A stretch of 64,000 nt of DNA from Lepisosteus oculatus (Eukaryota > Chordata > Actinopteri > Semionotiformes > Lepisosteidae): contig NC_090717.1 in the NCBI RefSeq assembly GCF_040954835.1, forward strand, positions 186,001-250,000, given 5' to 3'. A program made the position numbers and the translations under genes. Under the pieces are notes generated by a model. The model was given only the letters and a program-made list of their open reading frames with translations, searched no databases and was not told the DNA's origin. The first letter of the stretch is position 1, and each line of letters starts with the position of its first letter. This document shows positions 32,361 through 44,775 of the stretch, one piece after another.

Positions 32361-33159
32361 ACTCTCATTGAACCCCTTAGAACACAATACAACAGAGCTG
32401 CCTCCTTTCCTGTCAGTGGACAGGTCAAGCAGGGTTGGGAGGAGTGTGTCGTCTGTTCGAAATGACCACTGTTGGTCAGCAGCGGAGAGCTCAGCCACCG
32501 CTCAGCAGCACCCCCGTGGTGTGGCAGTGAAGGAGGAGAGAGCAGCGCCCCCCAGTGTCAGAGTGAAGAGGCGGAGTTCTGTAAGGCAGCAGTGTGCAGT
32601 CTGAGAGCAGTCCCAAGGGCTGCAGGATGCCTCAGTGGTGGGAGAGAGTGCAGAGGGGGAAGGCCTGGATCAAACACAACTCAAGTCCTCCTGTTTCGTC
32701 AAAGGGGAACACTGGGCCCCTCTGTTGGGGTATAATGAGACCCCGAGTCTTTCTGCTGGCCTGCTCCTGTCACACTGGGTACTGATGCAGGGCAGCTGCC
32801 AGCTGGCATCGGCTCTGCATTGACCCTGCCGACAGCAGGGTGCCCGATGGCATGACTGACCACACTGCCCTCTGCTGCCCCAACCTGCTGCCCCTCCCTG
32901 CCCCCTTCTACCCCTCTCTGCACCCTTCTGCCCCCTGCTGCCCCTCGGTGTCTCTCGGTGCCCAGCTGCTGTCTGCCTTGGGTTCCCATTAATATTGCAG
33001 CAGCTCCAGCAGTGTGGCTGCAGCATCCCGGGAGCAGAGCTCTGCTTTCACAATAGACAACCATGGAGACAGGGAGCCAGCAGACCGTGACTCCCTGATA
33101 CCCCCTCACACCCATCCCACTGCAGCCCACACTCACAAGCACACTCCCGAGCCCAGACA
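32361..33159. other. CABP1 intron, no exon seen
   Basis: Unique sequence with an imperfect C-rich repeat (ctgcccctccctgcccc) at about 32880-32950. No recognised gene part. Confidence 0.45.
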
Positions 33160-33775
33160 GGTATGTACTGCACTCTACTGCACTGTACTCTACTGTACTC
33201 TACTACACTGTACCGTACTCTACTGCACTGTACTCCACTGCCTTTACTGCACTCTACTACACTGCCTTTACTGCACTGTACCGTACTCTACTGCACTGCC
33301 TTTACTACACTGTACTGAACTCTACTGCACTGCATTTACTGCACTGTACTGTACTCTACTGCACTGCCTTTACTACACTGTACTGCACTGTACTGCACTC
33401 TACTACACTGCCTTAACTACACTGTACTGCACTCTACTACACTGTACCGTACTATACTGCACTGCCTTTACTGCACTGTACTGCACTCTACTGCACTGCC
33501 TTTACTGCACTGTACTGCACTCAACTACACTGCCTTTACTGCACTGTACTGCACTCTACTGCACTGCCTTTACTACACTGTACTGCACTCTACTGCACTG
33601 CCTTTACTACACTGTACTGCCTTTACTACACTGTACTGCACTCTACTGCACTGCCTTTACTACACTGTACTGCACTCTACTACACTGCCTTTACTACACT
33701 GTACTGCACTCTACTGCACTGCACCGTACTCTACTGCACTCTCTTCACTACACCTTGCTTCCCTGTACTGGCCTG
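33160..33775. repeat. (TACTGCACTC/TGCCTTTACT)n minisatellite
   Basis: A roughly 30-36 base higher unit, such as tactgcactctactgcactg plus cctttactacactg, is built from 5-base steps (actgc, actct, actac). The + strand frame is a repeat artefact. The phrase actgtactg is shared with the large satellite at 45707 but the units differ. Confidence 0.9.
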
Positions 33776-33874
33776 CAGTCTATACTGCTGTGGGTGGGTG
33801 CAGTCACTCAGTCTTGTATTGTAGCTGGGTGAGATCTTGGGACAAGTTGGCTCCGGCCTGCCAAAGAAGATAAG

Positions 33875-34140
33875 ATCAGATCACTTTATTGGCATCAGGA
33901 TTTTTTTTGCATATCCCAGCTTGCTCTCCGTGAGACACACAAACAGGGAGAGAAGCTTGGGGTCAGAGCGCAGGGTCAGCCATTGTACAGCGCCCCTGGA
34001 GCAGTTGGGGTGAAGGGCCTTGCTCAGGGGCCCAACGGAGTAGGATTCCTCTGCCGGCCACGGGATTTGAACCGGCAACCTTCTGGCCACAGGCGCAGAT
34101 CCTTAGACATAGAGCCACTGCTCTGTCCGTTGGGGCAGAA
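33875..34140 (-). mobile_element. tRNA-derived SINE, - strand
   Basis: The reverse of the family at 9588. On the - strand it has a tRNA-like head with an intact B-box region (ccggttcaaatcccgtggcc), then aatcctactccgttgggccc, and ends with gccaataaagtga near 33879. About 260 bases, near full length. Confidence 0.88.
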
Positions 34141-35359
34141 TGGCTCCACTTGTTCTCATCGAGTTGAACTAATGTGTCAGTTCGGGCCCCAGCGAAGACC
34201 CAGCCGGGTTTGTGGGTTTATCAGGCATCACTATGGCGAGCACCTTGTCCTCCTGGTGCTCCTGGGCTGAGCGCATCGTAATTCCGAGCACAGCAGCTGC
34301 AGCTGCAGGCTGACACCTGCGCTGTCCTCTGTCCCGGCTCTGGCCAGCGGAGAGCGCCGAGTGACAGCACTACACGCAGACTCACCCCCTGCAATGATTG
34401 GTCCAGACTTCTGCTGCCGCTCTTATCTCATTGGTGCGCTTAGCCCCGGCCACCAGCTCTGATTGGTGCCTGGGGCTCTTCACAACCTTCTCCAAAGGTC
34501 ATACAGCAGCTCTGCTCAAAACAGCTCACTGTGTCTGCCACCATCTCATTACTCTTCCTGCTTCTCCTCCTGCCCTGCACCACTCTTACTCTCCCCTTTC
34601 CACAGTTCCCCGGCCTCCTGCCTCTTATTTTTTCTCCTTATTGCCCTCTCCCTCACTCCATCTGTCTCCCTCGCTGGCTCCTGTCCCAATGTTTCTGTGT
34701 GTCCAATGGGACTATGGAGTCTCAGTGTCTAAACTCATTCCATGTCTTCCTTAATTATAAGAGTGTGAGAGAGAGTGTGCAAGTGTGTGCGTGTGCACGT
34801 GTGTCCAGCTTGTGAGTCTGATCTGTGCTGAAGCTCCCTGAACAAGCCTGAGGGAGCTGTGGTGGGCAGGAAGGGGGGTCTGGACCATGGCTGTTATTCA
34901 TCAGAATGAATCATCTTCATTGTCCCCTCAGCACAGAGAGACACAACATAGGACAAACACCCACAGATGGCCTGCACACAGACTTCTGTACAAACACTCT
35001 GCGTGTGCAGAGAAGAACTCCTTACAAAGCGTGCATGACCGAATTAGACCAAAATACCCATTGCTAATCAGTGTACAGAACAGAGCAATCAAATACTACA
35101 GTTAAGTGGCGATGCCAGAATTCATACCACCACAAAGCCCCTTTCATGTATGATTTCAGGTATGATTTTGCTTATTGTTATTACTTTAGTGTGCGTTGGG
35201 GTCCTCTGGGGGGTAGTGAGCCAGGGGAACAACCCCTGTGCGGATCAGTGTCTCTCTGCTTGGGGAGTGTGCTCAGCCCAGACATGCCTGCCAGAGGGTG
35301 TTTGTTTTTATTTCTCTCTCACTCTTCCTCCCTCTCCTGCTCTTTCATGTTTTTCAGAT
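34141..35359. other. CABP1 intron, no exon seen
   Basis: Mixed sequence with a pyrimidine-rich stretch at 34530-34690. Open frames of up to about 120 codons are low-complexity and unlike any protein known to me. Confidence 0.45.
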
Positions 35360-35460
35360 TCTAAGAGCTTTATTGGAATGACTGATGAATTTTAGTGTTG
35401 CCAAAGCAATAACAATTAGTAAACATTTACTAACATTCAGGACAATGATACATTATTATT
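35360..35460. mobile_element. Fragment of an interspersed repeat
   Basis: ctttattggaatgactgatg and ttagtgttgccaaagcaata are closely matched by ctttactggcatgactggtg and ctcagtgtttccaaagctg at about 36068-36107. The pair shows a dispersed element of which only an end is preserved. The family is not identified. Confidence 0.45.
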
Positions 35461-35915
35461 ATTGAGAGACAGGCTCAGTCTCTGCTCTTCTGGGACAGGA
35501 GATCACACACTGTATTATTATTATCGAGAGACAGGCTCACTGTCTGTTCCTCAGGCTGGGACAGGAGATCACACACTGTATTATTATTATCAAGAGACAG
35601 GCTCACTGTTCCTCAGACTGGGACAGGAGATCACACAGTGTATTATTATTATTATTATTATTGAGAGACAGGCTCACTGTCTGTTCCTCAGACTGGGACA
35701 GGAGATCACACACTGTATTATTATTATTATTATTGAGAGACAGGCTCACTGTCTGTTCCTCAGGCTGGGACAGGAGATCACACACTGTATTATTATTATT
35801 GAGAGACAGGCTCACTGTCTGTTCCTCAGGCTGGGACAGGAGATCACACACTGTATTATTATTATCAAGAGACAGACTCACTCTTCCTCAGGCTGGGACA
35901 GGAGATCATACACTA
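35461..35915. repeat. About 62-base minisatellite with (ATT)n, 7 copies
   Basis: The unit is gagagacaggctcactgtct plus gttcctcaggctgggacagg and agatcacacactgt with (ATT)n of variable length. Copies differ mainly in the ATT number and loss of tgtctg. Confidence 0.92.
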
Positions 35916-36289
35916 GGCTGCAGCACCATTGTGTTTTGTGCCCCAGTAAGATTGGAAGCTATTGTGATTTTGGCAGGTGTGGGAATTTTGAGAGCTGATT
36001 TGTTATTTTAATGAAGTATGTTTTCTTCTCTCTCCCTCTCAAATTTTCAAATTCAAATTCATGAACCTTTACTGGCATGACTGGTGATTCTCAGTGTTTC
36101 CAAAGCTGTTTTCCTCTTTCACACTGTCTCTAAAGAACATGAGACAGGTTACAGACGAGATGAGCCGTTCTGTCCATCTGGCTCAATGGATGTTTTAGTA
36201 CTCATTGAGAATCTCATCCCAGCCATTTCCAAAGACGTCTGGATGTCATCTTCACCAACATGGCAGTGTAGCCTGTTCCACACTCCCAC

Positions 36290-37199
36290 AGTTCTTTGTA
36301 CTCTCTCCTATCTCCTCCAGTTTCTTCTTCTCTCTTCAGTCCCTCAGCTCTTCCCTCTCTCATTTCTCCTCTCTCCCTTAGCCCCTCCCCTTCTCTAACT
36401 GCTCCTCCCCCTCTCCTTTCTCCTCCCCATTAACCCCTCTCCATCTCTAGAGGCCCCTCCCTCCATCATTCTCCTCTCTTACTTAGCCCCTCCCCTTCCC
36501 TAGCAGCCCCCCCCTCACTACCTGTCTACCCCAGCCCCTCCTTTTCTCCTTTCTTCGTTAGTCCCCCTCCCCCATCTCCCTCCTTCTCCCCCTCCTCTCT
36601 CCTCTTTCCTCTCTAATTCAGTCTCCCTCTCCCGTCTCCATCCCTCCCTCTCTCTCCCCCTGCGTATCTGTGAGGAGGCTCCAGTCAGTGCAGGGCTGTG
36701 AGGTTGAGTAAACGAGTGACTTAGCAAGAGAACGAATAAACGATTCTGGCATCCTTTATTTTCCACATTGTGCTCTGAGCATTTCCATCTCAGCAGGAAG
36801 ACACGCGTGCCTCTCTCCTCTCTCTCTCCTCTCTCCTCTCTCTCTCTCTGCTGTCTCTCGGCTGTTGTTTGTCACTGACTCTTGCTGAGCACTTCGGCTA
36901 GCTCGCTCCACAACTCACCAGCCCGCTGACTGAGCCCCGGCACTTCTCTCTCTCACACACACCTCTGGGGGAGCCACCTCCCGCTGCTCGTTCATGGCTC
37001 TCATGCACCCCAACATCTGGGTGTCCCTCAAGCAGGCTGCAGAGCGCCCCCTGGACTGACCCTGAGAGCCCCTGCACTAGATCGGCCCCCCCACGCTGAC
37101 ACACAGAGACAGGGAGAGGCTGAGGGACAGGGAGAAAGAGAGCGAGGGAGGAGGAAGGGGAAAGCAGAGAGAGCGTGAAAGAGAGAGAGAGGCTGCACT
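36290..37199 (+). promoter_or_regulatory. CABP1: Region upstream of the S/L-CaBP1 first exon
   Basis: A long pyrimidine-rich tract (about 36290-36660) and a CT-repeat (about 36800-36850) precede a purine-rich leader (gagagagcgtgaaagagaga) that runs into the ATG at 37200. An alternative promoter here is inferred from the isolated start exon. No TATA box is obvious. Confidence 0.4.
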
Positions 37200-37244
37200 A
37201 TGGGTAACTGTGTGAAATCTCCACTCAGAAATCTATCCAAGAAG
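37200..37244 (+). CDS. CABP1: CABP1, alternative first coding exon of S- and L-CaBP1
   Basis: Fifteen codons, MGNCVKSPLRNLSKK, followed by the donor gtaagc. The human short and long CaBP1 forms start MGNCVKYPLRNLSRK, so identity is clear despite the size. Gly2 is the N-myristoylation site in this family, which targets CaBP1 to membranes. The exon ends in phase 0. It can join either the L-CaBP1 exon at 45502 or, for S-CaBP1, the first EF-hand exon, which was not found in the window. It lies 10.2 kb downstream of the caldendrin exon. Confidence 0.92.
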
Positions 37245-37384
37245 GTAAGCGGTCCTCGGACTGTTGGGTTTTTAAACATCTGTCAGCAGTGTTTGTGTCC
37301 GTGTGTCTGTGCATGAGTTTGCTCTGGCAGTCCTCTCTTCAGAGACGGTACCCTGCGCTGCACTTCTCCGTATGTCTGTGCCTC

Positions 37385-37560
37385 GTGCCGAGCTGTGCTG
37401 AGCTGCACCAAACTGAGCTGAGCTGTGCTGTGTTGAGTTGAGCTTTGTTGAGTTGCACCGAGCTGTGTTGAGCTGAGCTGTGTTGTACTGAACTATGTTG
37501 AGTTGTAATGAGCTGTGCTGAGTTGCACCAAATTGAGCTGAACTGTGCTGCACTTGTGTT
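37385..37560. repeat. Degenerate repeat (gagctgtgctgagttgcacc)n
   Basis: Imperfect copies of GAGCTGTGTTGAGTTG-like phrases with a basic 5-base period. Lies in the intron after the S/L-CaBP1 first exon. Confidence 0.8.
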
Positions 37561-38229
37561 TGTGCCTGTGATTTGCCAGACTGAGCTGCGCTGCACATGT
37601 AACATTGTGGAGCTGCTGCAGGACCTACTGAGATTGCTGGCCGCTCCACACTGACCAGTCCCCCCACCAGTCTGCAGAGGTGACTACAGATCTGTACCTG
37701 GGATCAGTATTTTTGACACAGACTTAGGAAAACAGATGCTGTGGTCTCTAATGTCAGTTCAAGGCTCAGTGGCTGATTCTCTGATGCCCCCTCCCCAGGC
37801 CCTGTGATTAACCCCTTCAGCTCTGATGCTATCCCCTGTCCACCTCGCAGGGCAGGGCAGAGGCAATGGGAGAGGAAACAGGGCTCAGAGCTCCGAAAGG
37901 GTTAAACACCCCTGTTGTGCACTCTCTTACACTCTGCTGCAGGGAATTCAGCCTGTCTCTGACTGCCCTGTCCACAGCACTGCCCCAAGTCCTCACACCT
38001 ACCAGCTCCTTTCTCAAGACAGCAGGGAAACAGTGCGGCTGTGTGGTCACTGAGCGGCAAGGATGAAGAAGCCCAGAAAGTTGTTAGAGTCGCTCAGCTG
38101 GAGCCTGTGGACAGTGAGTCTGGTCAGTGTTTGACAGTTTTGACAGTCAGTGTGTCAGGCAGTCTAGTCAGTGTTTTGTTCAGTGAGTGTGTTGGTCAGT
38201 GAGTTGTCCGCAGTGTGGGGCTGTCTGGC

Positions 38230-38855
38230 TCTGGTTGGGTGCGCAGCTGTGTCTCCTCTCTCCACTCACCCCCAGAATCTGTGCTGTGTCTCTTCTCCCC
38301 CTCGCACTCCCACAGTCTGTACTGTGTCTCCTCTCTCCACACACCTTCGGAGTCTGCACTGTGTCTCTTCTCCGCACACAGCCCAGAGTCTGCACTGTCT
38401 CCTCTACCTCTACACTGTTGGAGTCTGCGCTGTCTCCTCTCCCTGCACACCCAACAGATTTTGTGCCGTTTCTCCTCTCCCCACACACCTTTGGAGACTG
38501 TACTCTGTCTCCTCTCCCCACAGACCCTCAGAGTCTGCTCTGTCTCCTCTACCTCTACACTGTCGGAGTCTGTTCTGTGTCTCCTCTCCCCCCACACTCT
38601 CAGAGCCTGTGTTGTGTCTACTCTTCCCCTACATCAGAATCTGTACTCTGTCTCTACTCCCCCACACGCTCAGATCTGTGCTGTGTCTCCTTTCCTTGCA
38701 CACTCTTAGAGCCTGTGCTGTGTCTACTCTTCCCCTGCACCAGAATCTGTGCTGTGTCTCCACTCCCCCACACGCTCGGAGTCTGTGCTGTGTCTCCTCT
38801 GCCCCTACACTCTCGGAATCTGCGCTGTGACTCCTCTCCCTGCACAGTGCTTGCC
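38230..38855. repeat. About 33-36 base minisatellite, about 18 degenerate copies
   Basis: The unit is near gagtctgtgctgtgtctcct plus ctccccacacactcg. Copies vary in length and sequence, and open frames on both strands are artefacts. It lies in the CABP1 intron. Confidence 0.88.
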
Positions 38856-39199
38856 TAGGCTTCGTTAGCTAACCGCTGAGCTGCCACAACACCGGAGGGG
38901 AGAGAGCTATTTATACTCTGCAGGAGAGAGAGGCAGCTGGAGCAGGAGAAAGGGATGGGGAAAAGAGAGAGAGGGGCACTTTCAGGATCTGTACCAGCAC
39001 TACAGTGGGGTGGGCTATTTTGGGGTACAGTGGATTACCACAGGGTACAGTGGGTTACTGTGGGTGTACTGAGGCTGTGAGAGATCAATAGCCAGCTGTG
39101 TGCCAATAGATAATAGATAACACCTGATAACCCACAGCATACAGAAGCAAGTGACCCCAGAGTGCCAGCCCAGTGCCACTAGTCTCCGTAGTCCCTGGG

Positions 39200-39425
39200 C
39201 ATCAGGGCGGACCAAAGCCATTAATGGTTATAAAGCCATTAAATCTTTACACAAAGAGCTGTGGGAGTGTGGAGCAAGCTGCCCAGCCATGCTGTTGAAG
39301 CTGATAACCTGGCATCTTACAATGAACAGCTGGATGAGATCCTGGCATCAAGGTAATTTGTAGTTTACGAACTATTAAACGAGCTCTGTAAGCTGAATGG
39401 CCTCCTCTCGTTTGGTACCTTTCTC
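39200..39425 (+). mobile_element. LINE 3' end fragment
   Basis: The stretch gagctgtgggagtgtggagc with aagctgcccagccatgctgt and gatgagatcctggcatcaag parallels the - strand remnant at 39895-40170 (gggactctggaacaagctgc, ccagccgtgttgaagaagcc). It is followed by ctgaatggcctcctctcgtt, a common fish retroelement tail. Two copies of one family in opposite orientation are therefore present within 1 kb. Confidence 0.55.
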
Positions 39426-39894
39426 AGCCTCATGCCCTTAGTAATTATTCTCTCATCTGCGTGTCTTTGAGCTTCTTCAGCTACAGTGGTTGGAACTAAT
39501 CTGCACAGTGAATCAGAGGTAGAGAGGCACCATGGGGATTTGTTTTGTTATGTACATTGTACATCATTAAGAAAAGAAACAAAATGACCATCATTTTTAA
39601 ATGGAATGTAAATGTAAAGAACTAGTGGGAGCTGTTGCTCAGAGGCCAAAAGAGAGGGGTACCTGCTGGCTGAGAGTCCTTACTGCTCCGCAGCCTCGGC
39701 CGCTGCCTGCCCTTGTGAAGTCTTGTCCCTGGGCTCTATGACTCCGGGTCGCGGGTTCGAGGCTAGGGAGCTGGTGGGGGGACCCCACTGTGACCAGTGG
39801 CTGGAAGGTGGGCGTGGTGGAGGAGTCTCTCGGCACCTCCTGACCCTCGGAGAGCGACACCCTGTGCCAGGTTACAGGCCAGAGGAGCCGTTTG

Positions 39895-40170
39895 CTCGTT
39901 AGTACCTGATTGATCCCTGGACTTCATCCAGCTGATTCAGGAAGGATGCCAGAGTATCGGCTTCTTCAACACGGCTGGGCAGCTTGTTCCAGAGTCCCAG
40001 AGGCCTTTGTCTGGAGAAACCTCCTAGTCCCAAATTTAAATACGTGTCTCTATCATTTCTGCCTGTGCCCTCTGGTTCGTGTTTCACCATTCAATTGGAA
40101 GAGATCTGCTAGGTTGACTTTGTCGCTGCCTTTGAGGATACAGAATACCTGGATAAGGTCCACCTCATAG
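39895..40170 (-). mobile_element. Non-LTR retrotransposon RT C-terminal remnant
   Basis: The - strand reads DLIQVFCILKGSDKVNLADL, then a Lys/Arg-rich part. After a frame change it reads FSRQRPLGLWNKLPSRV and ADTLASFLNQLDEV. This follows the usual order at the C-terminus of jockey/CR1/L2-like reverse transcriptases (RGDLIEVFKIL, RTRGH, FFSxRVVxxWNxLP, FKxxLD). It is frame-broken. The 51-base array at 40195-42710 is attached directly to its upstream side. Confidence 0.65.
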
Positions 40171-40194
40171 TCCACTCAGTTCAACACTTAACGT

Positions 40195-42710
40195 TGTCAG
40201 TGTGGGACACTTCCTACAGACTAAAGAGACTCCATTCCTCCAGCCTGTCAGTGTGGGATACTCCCTTCAGACTAAAGAGACTCTGTTCCACCAGCCTGTC
40301 AGTGTGGGATACTCGCATCGGACTAAAGAGACTCAGTTCCTCCAGCCTGTCAGTGTGGGACACTCCCTTCAGACTAAAGATACTCAGTTTCTTCAGCCTG
40401 TCAGTGTGGGACACTCCCTTCAGACTAAAGAGACTCAGTTCCTCCAGCCTGTCAGTGTGGGACACTCCCTTCAGGCTAGAGAGACTCAGTTCCTTCAGCC
40501 TGTCAGTGTGGGACACTCCCTTCAGACTAAAGAGACTCGGTTCCTCTAGTCTGTCAGTGTGGGATACTCGCATCAGACTAAAGAGACTCAGTTCCTCCAG
40601 CCTGTCAGTGTGGGACACTCCCTTCAGACTAAAGAGGCTCAGTTCCTTCAGCCTGTCAGTGTGGGACACTGACAGTCCCTTCAGACTAAAGAGAGTCAGT
40701 TTCTTCAGCCTGTCAGTGTGGGACACTCCCCTCAGACTAAAGAGAGTCAGTTTCTTCAGCCTGTCAGTGTGGGACACTCCCTTCAGACTAAAGATGCTCA
40801 GTTCCTTCAGCCTGTCAGTGTGGGACACTGACACTCCCTTCAGACTAAAGACACTCAGTTCCTCCAGCCTGTCAGTGTGGGACACTCCCTTCAGACTAAA
40901 GAGACTCTGTTCCTACAGCCTGTCAGTGTGGGACATTCCTTCAGACTAAAGAGACTCAGTTCCTCCAGCCTGTCAGCGTGGGACACTCCCTTCAGACTAA
41001 AGAGACTCAGTTCCTCCAGCCTGTCAGTGTGAGACACTCCCTTCAGGCTAGAGAGACTCAGTTTCTTCAGCCTGTCAGTGTGGGACACTCCCTTCAGGCT
41101 TAAGAGACTCAGTTCCTTCAGCCTGTCAGTGTGGGATACTGACATTCCCTTCAGACTAAAGAGACTCGTTCCTCCAGCCTGTCAGTGTGGGACACTCCCT
41201 TCAGACTAAAGAGACTCTGTTCCTACAGCCTGTCAGTGTGGGACATTCCTTTAGACTAAAGAGTTCCTCCAGACTTAAGCGACTCAGTTCCTCCAGCGTG
41301 TCAGTGTGGAACACTCCCTCCAGACTAAAGAGACTCAGTTCCTCCAGCCTGTCAGTGTGGGATACTCGCATCAGACTAAAGAGACTCAGTTTCTCCAGCC
41401 TGTCAGTGTGGGACACTCCCTTCAGACTAAAGAAACTTCTTTCCTTCAGCCTGTCAGTGTGGGATACTCGCATCAGACTAAAGAGAGTCAGTTCCTCCAG
41501 CCTGTCAGTGTGGGACACTCCCTCAAGACTTAAGAGACTCAGTTCCTCCAGTCTGTCAGTGTGGGATACTCGCATCAGACTAAAGAGAGTCAGTTCCTCC
41601 AGCCTGTCAGTGTGGGACACTCCCTCAAGACTTAAGAGACTCAGTTCCTCCAGTCTGTCAGTGTTGGATACTCGCATCAGACTAAAGAGACTCAGTTCCT
41701 CCAGCCTGTCAGTGTGGGACACTCCCTCCAGACTTAAGAGACTCAGTTCCTCCAGTCTGTCAGTGTGGGATGCTCGCATCAGACTAAAGAGACTCAGTTC
41801 CTCCAGCCCGTCGGTGTGGGACACTCCCTTCAGGCTAAAGAGACTCTGTTCCTTCAGCCTATCAGTGTGGGATATTCCTACAGACTAAAGAGACTGTGTT
41901 CCTCCAGCCTGTCAGTGTGGGACATTCCTTCAGACTAAAGAGACTCAGTTCCTCCAGCCTGTCAGTGTGGGACACTCCCTTCAGGCTAGAGAGACTCAGT
42001 TCCTTCAGCCTGTCAGTGTGGGACACTCCCTTCAGGCTTAAGAGACTCTGTTCCTTCAGCCTATCAGTGTGGGATATTCCTACAGACTAAAGAGACTGTG
42101 TTCCTCCAGCCTGTCAGTGTGGGACATTCCTTCAGACTAAAGAGACTCAGTTCCTCCAGCCTGTCAGTGTGGGACACTCCCTTCAGGCTAGAGAGACTCA
42201 GTTCCTTCAGCCTGTCAGTGTGGGACACTCCCTTCAGGCTTAAGAGACTCAGTTCCTTCAGCCTGTCAGTGTGGGATACTGACATTCCCTTCAGACTAAA
42301 GAGACTCGGTTCCTCCAGTCTGTCAGTGTGGGATACTCGCATCAGACTAAAGAGACTCTGTTCCTACAGCCTGTCAGTGTGGGACATTCCTTTAGACTAA
42401 AGAGTTCCTCCAGACTTAAGCGACTCAGTTCCTCCAGCCTGTCAGTGTGGGACACTCCCCCCAGACTAAAGAGACTCAGTTCCTCCAGCCTGTCAGTGTG
42501 GGAAACTCCCTCCAGACTAAAGAGGCTCAGTTCCTCCAGCCTGTCAGTGTGGGAAACTCCCTCCAGACTAAAGAGTCTCAGTTCTTTCAGCCTGTCAGTG
42601 TGGGACACTCCCTTCAGACTCAAGAGACTTAGTTCCTTTAAACTGTCAGTGTGGGACACTCCCTTCAGACTAAAGAGACTCAGTTCCTCCAGCCTGTCAG
42701 TGTGAAACAG
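40195..42710. repeat. 51-base minisatellite, about 49 copies
   Basis: The unit is cctgtcagtgtgggacactc plus ccttcagactaaagagactc and agttcctccag. 51 bases equal 17 codons, so the array stays open: SVWDTPFRLKRLSSSSL on + and HTDRLEELSLFSLKGVS on -. Variants (gatactcgcatcagact, six-base insert gacact or gacatt, shortened copies near 41255 and 42395) recur in blocks, showing duplication of several units at once, e.g. about 41.2-41.3 and 42.3-42.45 kb. The - strand sense matches the region that precedes RGDLI in LINE proteins. Confidence 0.95.
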
Positions 42711-44775
42711 ATCCTTTAGCCCAGAAAGCATCTGGCTGTTCTTTTCTAGATTCTGTAGCAGTGTACAATCTTAAAGCTACACCCCTAGATTTCCTACACT
42801 TTTAACATAAACTTCTTAGTCTTTTCACGAGGAGCCTCTTCAGCTCCGTGTTTCCCATCGTGTGTCTGTAGTGTGTTTTCACTCCTGTGAGTAAACTCTG
42901 CACTTGTCTGCTGTAAATGTCATCTGCCAGGAGATTGTTCAGTCCTGAATCTGGTCCCAGTCTTTCTGAATGTCTGTGCAGACTCTGCAGTGTTTGCTAA
43001 GTGCCCCAGTTTGATATCATTTGCACACTTTATTAGTTTACCAACTGTCCCAGAACTGAGATCATTGGTCTAAATTGGGAAGGGCAGTGGTCCAGGTACA
43101 GACTCCTGTGGTACTACACTAGCTCCATCACACCAATTTTAGCACCGACCTCTTATCTGTACTCTCTTCTCAATCCTAACACACACATTTCCCAAAAACC
43201 TACTGTCTGTAATTTGAGAATAAATCTTTTATGAGGAACTTGGGCAATGTGTAAATCTAAATACATCATGCTGCATGTCAGTCACTTCTGTTGCCTGTTA
43301 AAAGTGCCCAGTATTCCTTTCCATCACAGTCAACCTTATGAAATATCCTTTTTTACCTGTGCTTGCAACTCATTGTGCTCCTTTTCTTTACCTGCATCGT
43401 GGTGTTTTTGTCCATGTTATAGCTCTCAGTGTCTGAGTGGTGTGGAGTGTGATCCACTAGCTGGGCCACAGTGGGTTGTGGACTCCCATCTCAGGCAGCC
43501 AGCACTTACAACAGAACAGCAGAACCCCTGCAGAACTTGTCCTCTGTGTCCTCCTGACACACAGACTAGGCTCAGCTCGGTCCAGCCCAGATCACACTGG
43601 GCCCACATCTGTGTCAAGGTGCTTGCCAGACTGTCTGCAGCCAGGTTCTCCAGCTCAAAGCTGTGAGGCGTCTCCTGGCGATATATTAGGAATCAGGACA
43701 GTGCTTCCAGTGGGATTCTTCCACAAGGACAGACCAGCAGGACTTTTAAAACTGGCCTTAAAACATTTCATTTCCCCACTGTAGGTGCAGAATTTGTTTT
43801 GTATTATTAGTTGAAAAGGTACCTACAACAGACTGATGGAAGGTGTAATTGTAGTCAGAATGCTTGTTTTATTATCAGATTATACATTTGTTGATTTTTT
43901 TTCAAATGTACTGCACTGATCTTGTGTTCTCTAGTGTAGCGCAGCTCACCGGATGGTGCTGTGAGACTGTCCAAATTGCCCATTCTTACAGCTGTAATGT
44001 TGTAGGAAGAAGAAATAAGCCCATTTCAAACTGCACAGGCTGCTGAGCTCACTAATGAAGGCCTTATAAGCCTCTCTCTCCCTGCATGGGGCCAGACATG
44101 AGCAGAGCTCCTACTCCCTCTCTCCCTCTCCTCTCTCCCATCTCTCCCATTCCCTCTTCCTCTGTTCTCCCTCCCTCAGCTCCTGCTTAATGTGAGCCTG
44201 ACAGTCTGTGTCCCTGCTGAGCCACTGTGGAGAGTCGGCACAGTAAACTGTTATGACACCGTTGTGACGAATGGAAAATAACTCGTCTGTCGTGGACGGG
44301 CGGAGCTCTCCTGCACAGCTCCCTGTCAGTGGTGAGCCAACTGAAGAGGCCCAGTGGGGCAGGAGAGGAAGACGAAGAGACAGGGGGTCTTGTGAGCAGG
44401 GAATACTGGGGCACACTGGGGTGGGACAGCCAGGGACTCAGAGCTGTAGTCTCCCGCTGCTGTAAAACCAGAATTCAAAAAGAAAATGCTGAAACTGCTC
44501 TTAAGCCTTGAGAGAGGAAGGCAGCACCATCCTGTTCTGGAATGGGACCGTGTGGGAGCACTGCGGTCCTGAAAGAGACAGACAGGGCAATTGACAACAC
44601 ACCAAAACAATTCCTTTCTACTCCATCTGTCTGAGAGACATTAACGGGTATTTAAATTGGATTTTACCAACTTAAACAGCTTTTTTATGCTTGAGAGAGA
44701 AACACATTATAGTTAGATTTGAGTTTGCTTTTGCTGAACAAATACAGATGAACTAGCAGACAGAAAGACGCATTG
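42711..44775. other. CABP1 intron, probable old repeat then unique DNA
   Basis: About 42711-43240 continues from the 51-base array and has the look of a decayed interspersed repeat (phrases such as tttgatatcatttgcacact and agggcagtggtccaggtaca). It could not be classified. From 43240 to 44775 no exon or array is recognised; open frames are short. Confidence 0.4.

Noticed and set aside
30075-32498. Uninterrupted - strand frame of 807 codons (PHPTAHPRPRTATSSPHSPS type)
   Set aside because: It coincides with the 40-base array. The unit lacks stop codons in all three - strand frames, so the frame length follows from the repeat. No splice or start context or known protein.
9588-34140. tRNA genes at 9590 and 34110
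   Set aside because: The tRNA-like parts are heads of SINEs without a foldable acceptor stem or anticodon arm that I could confirm.
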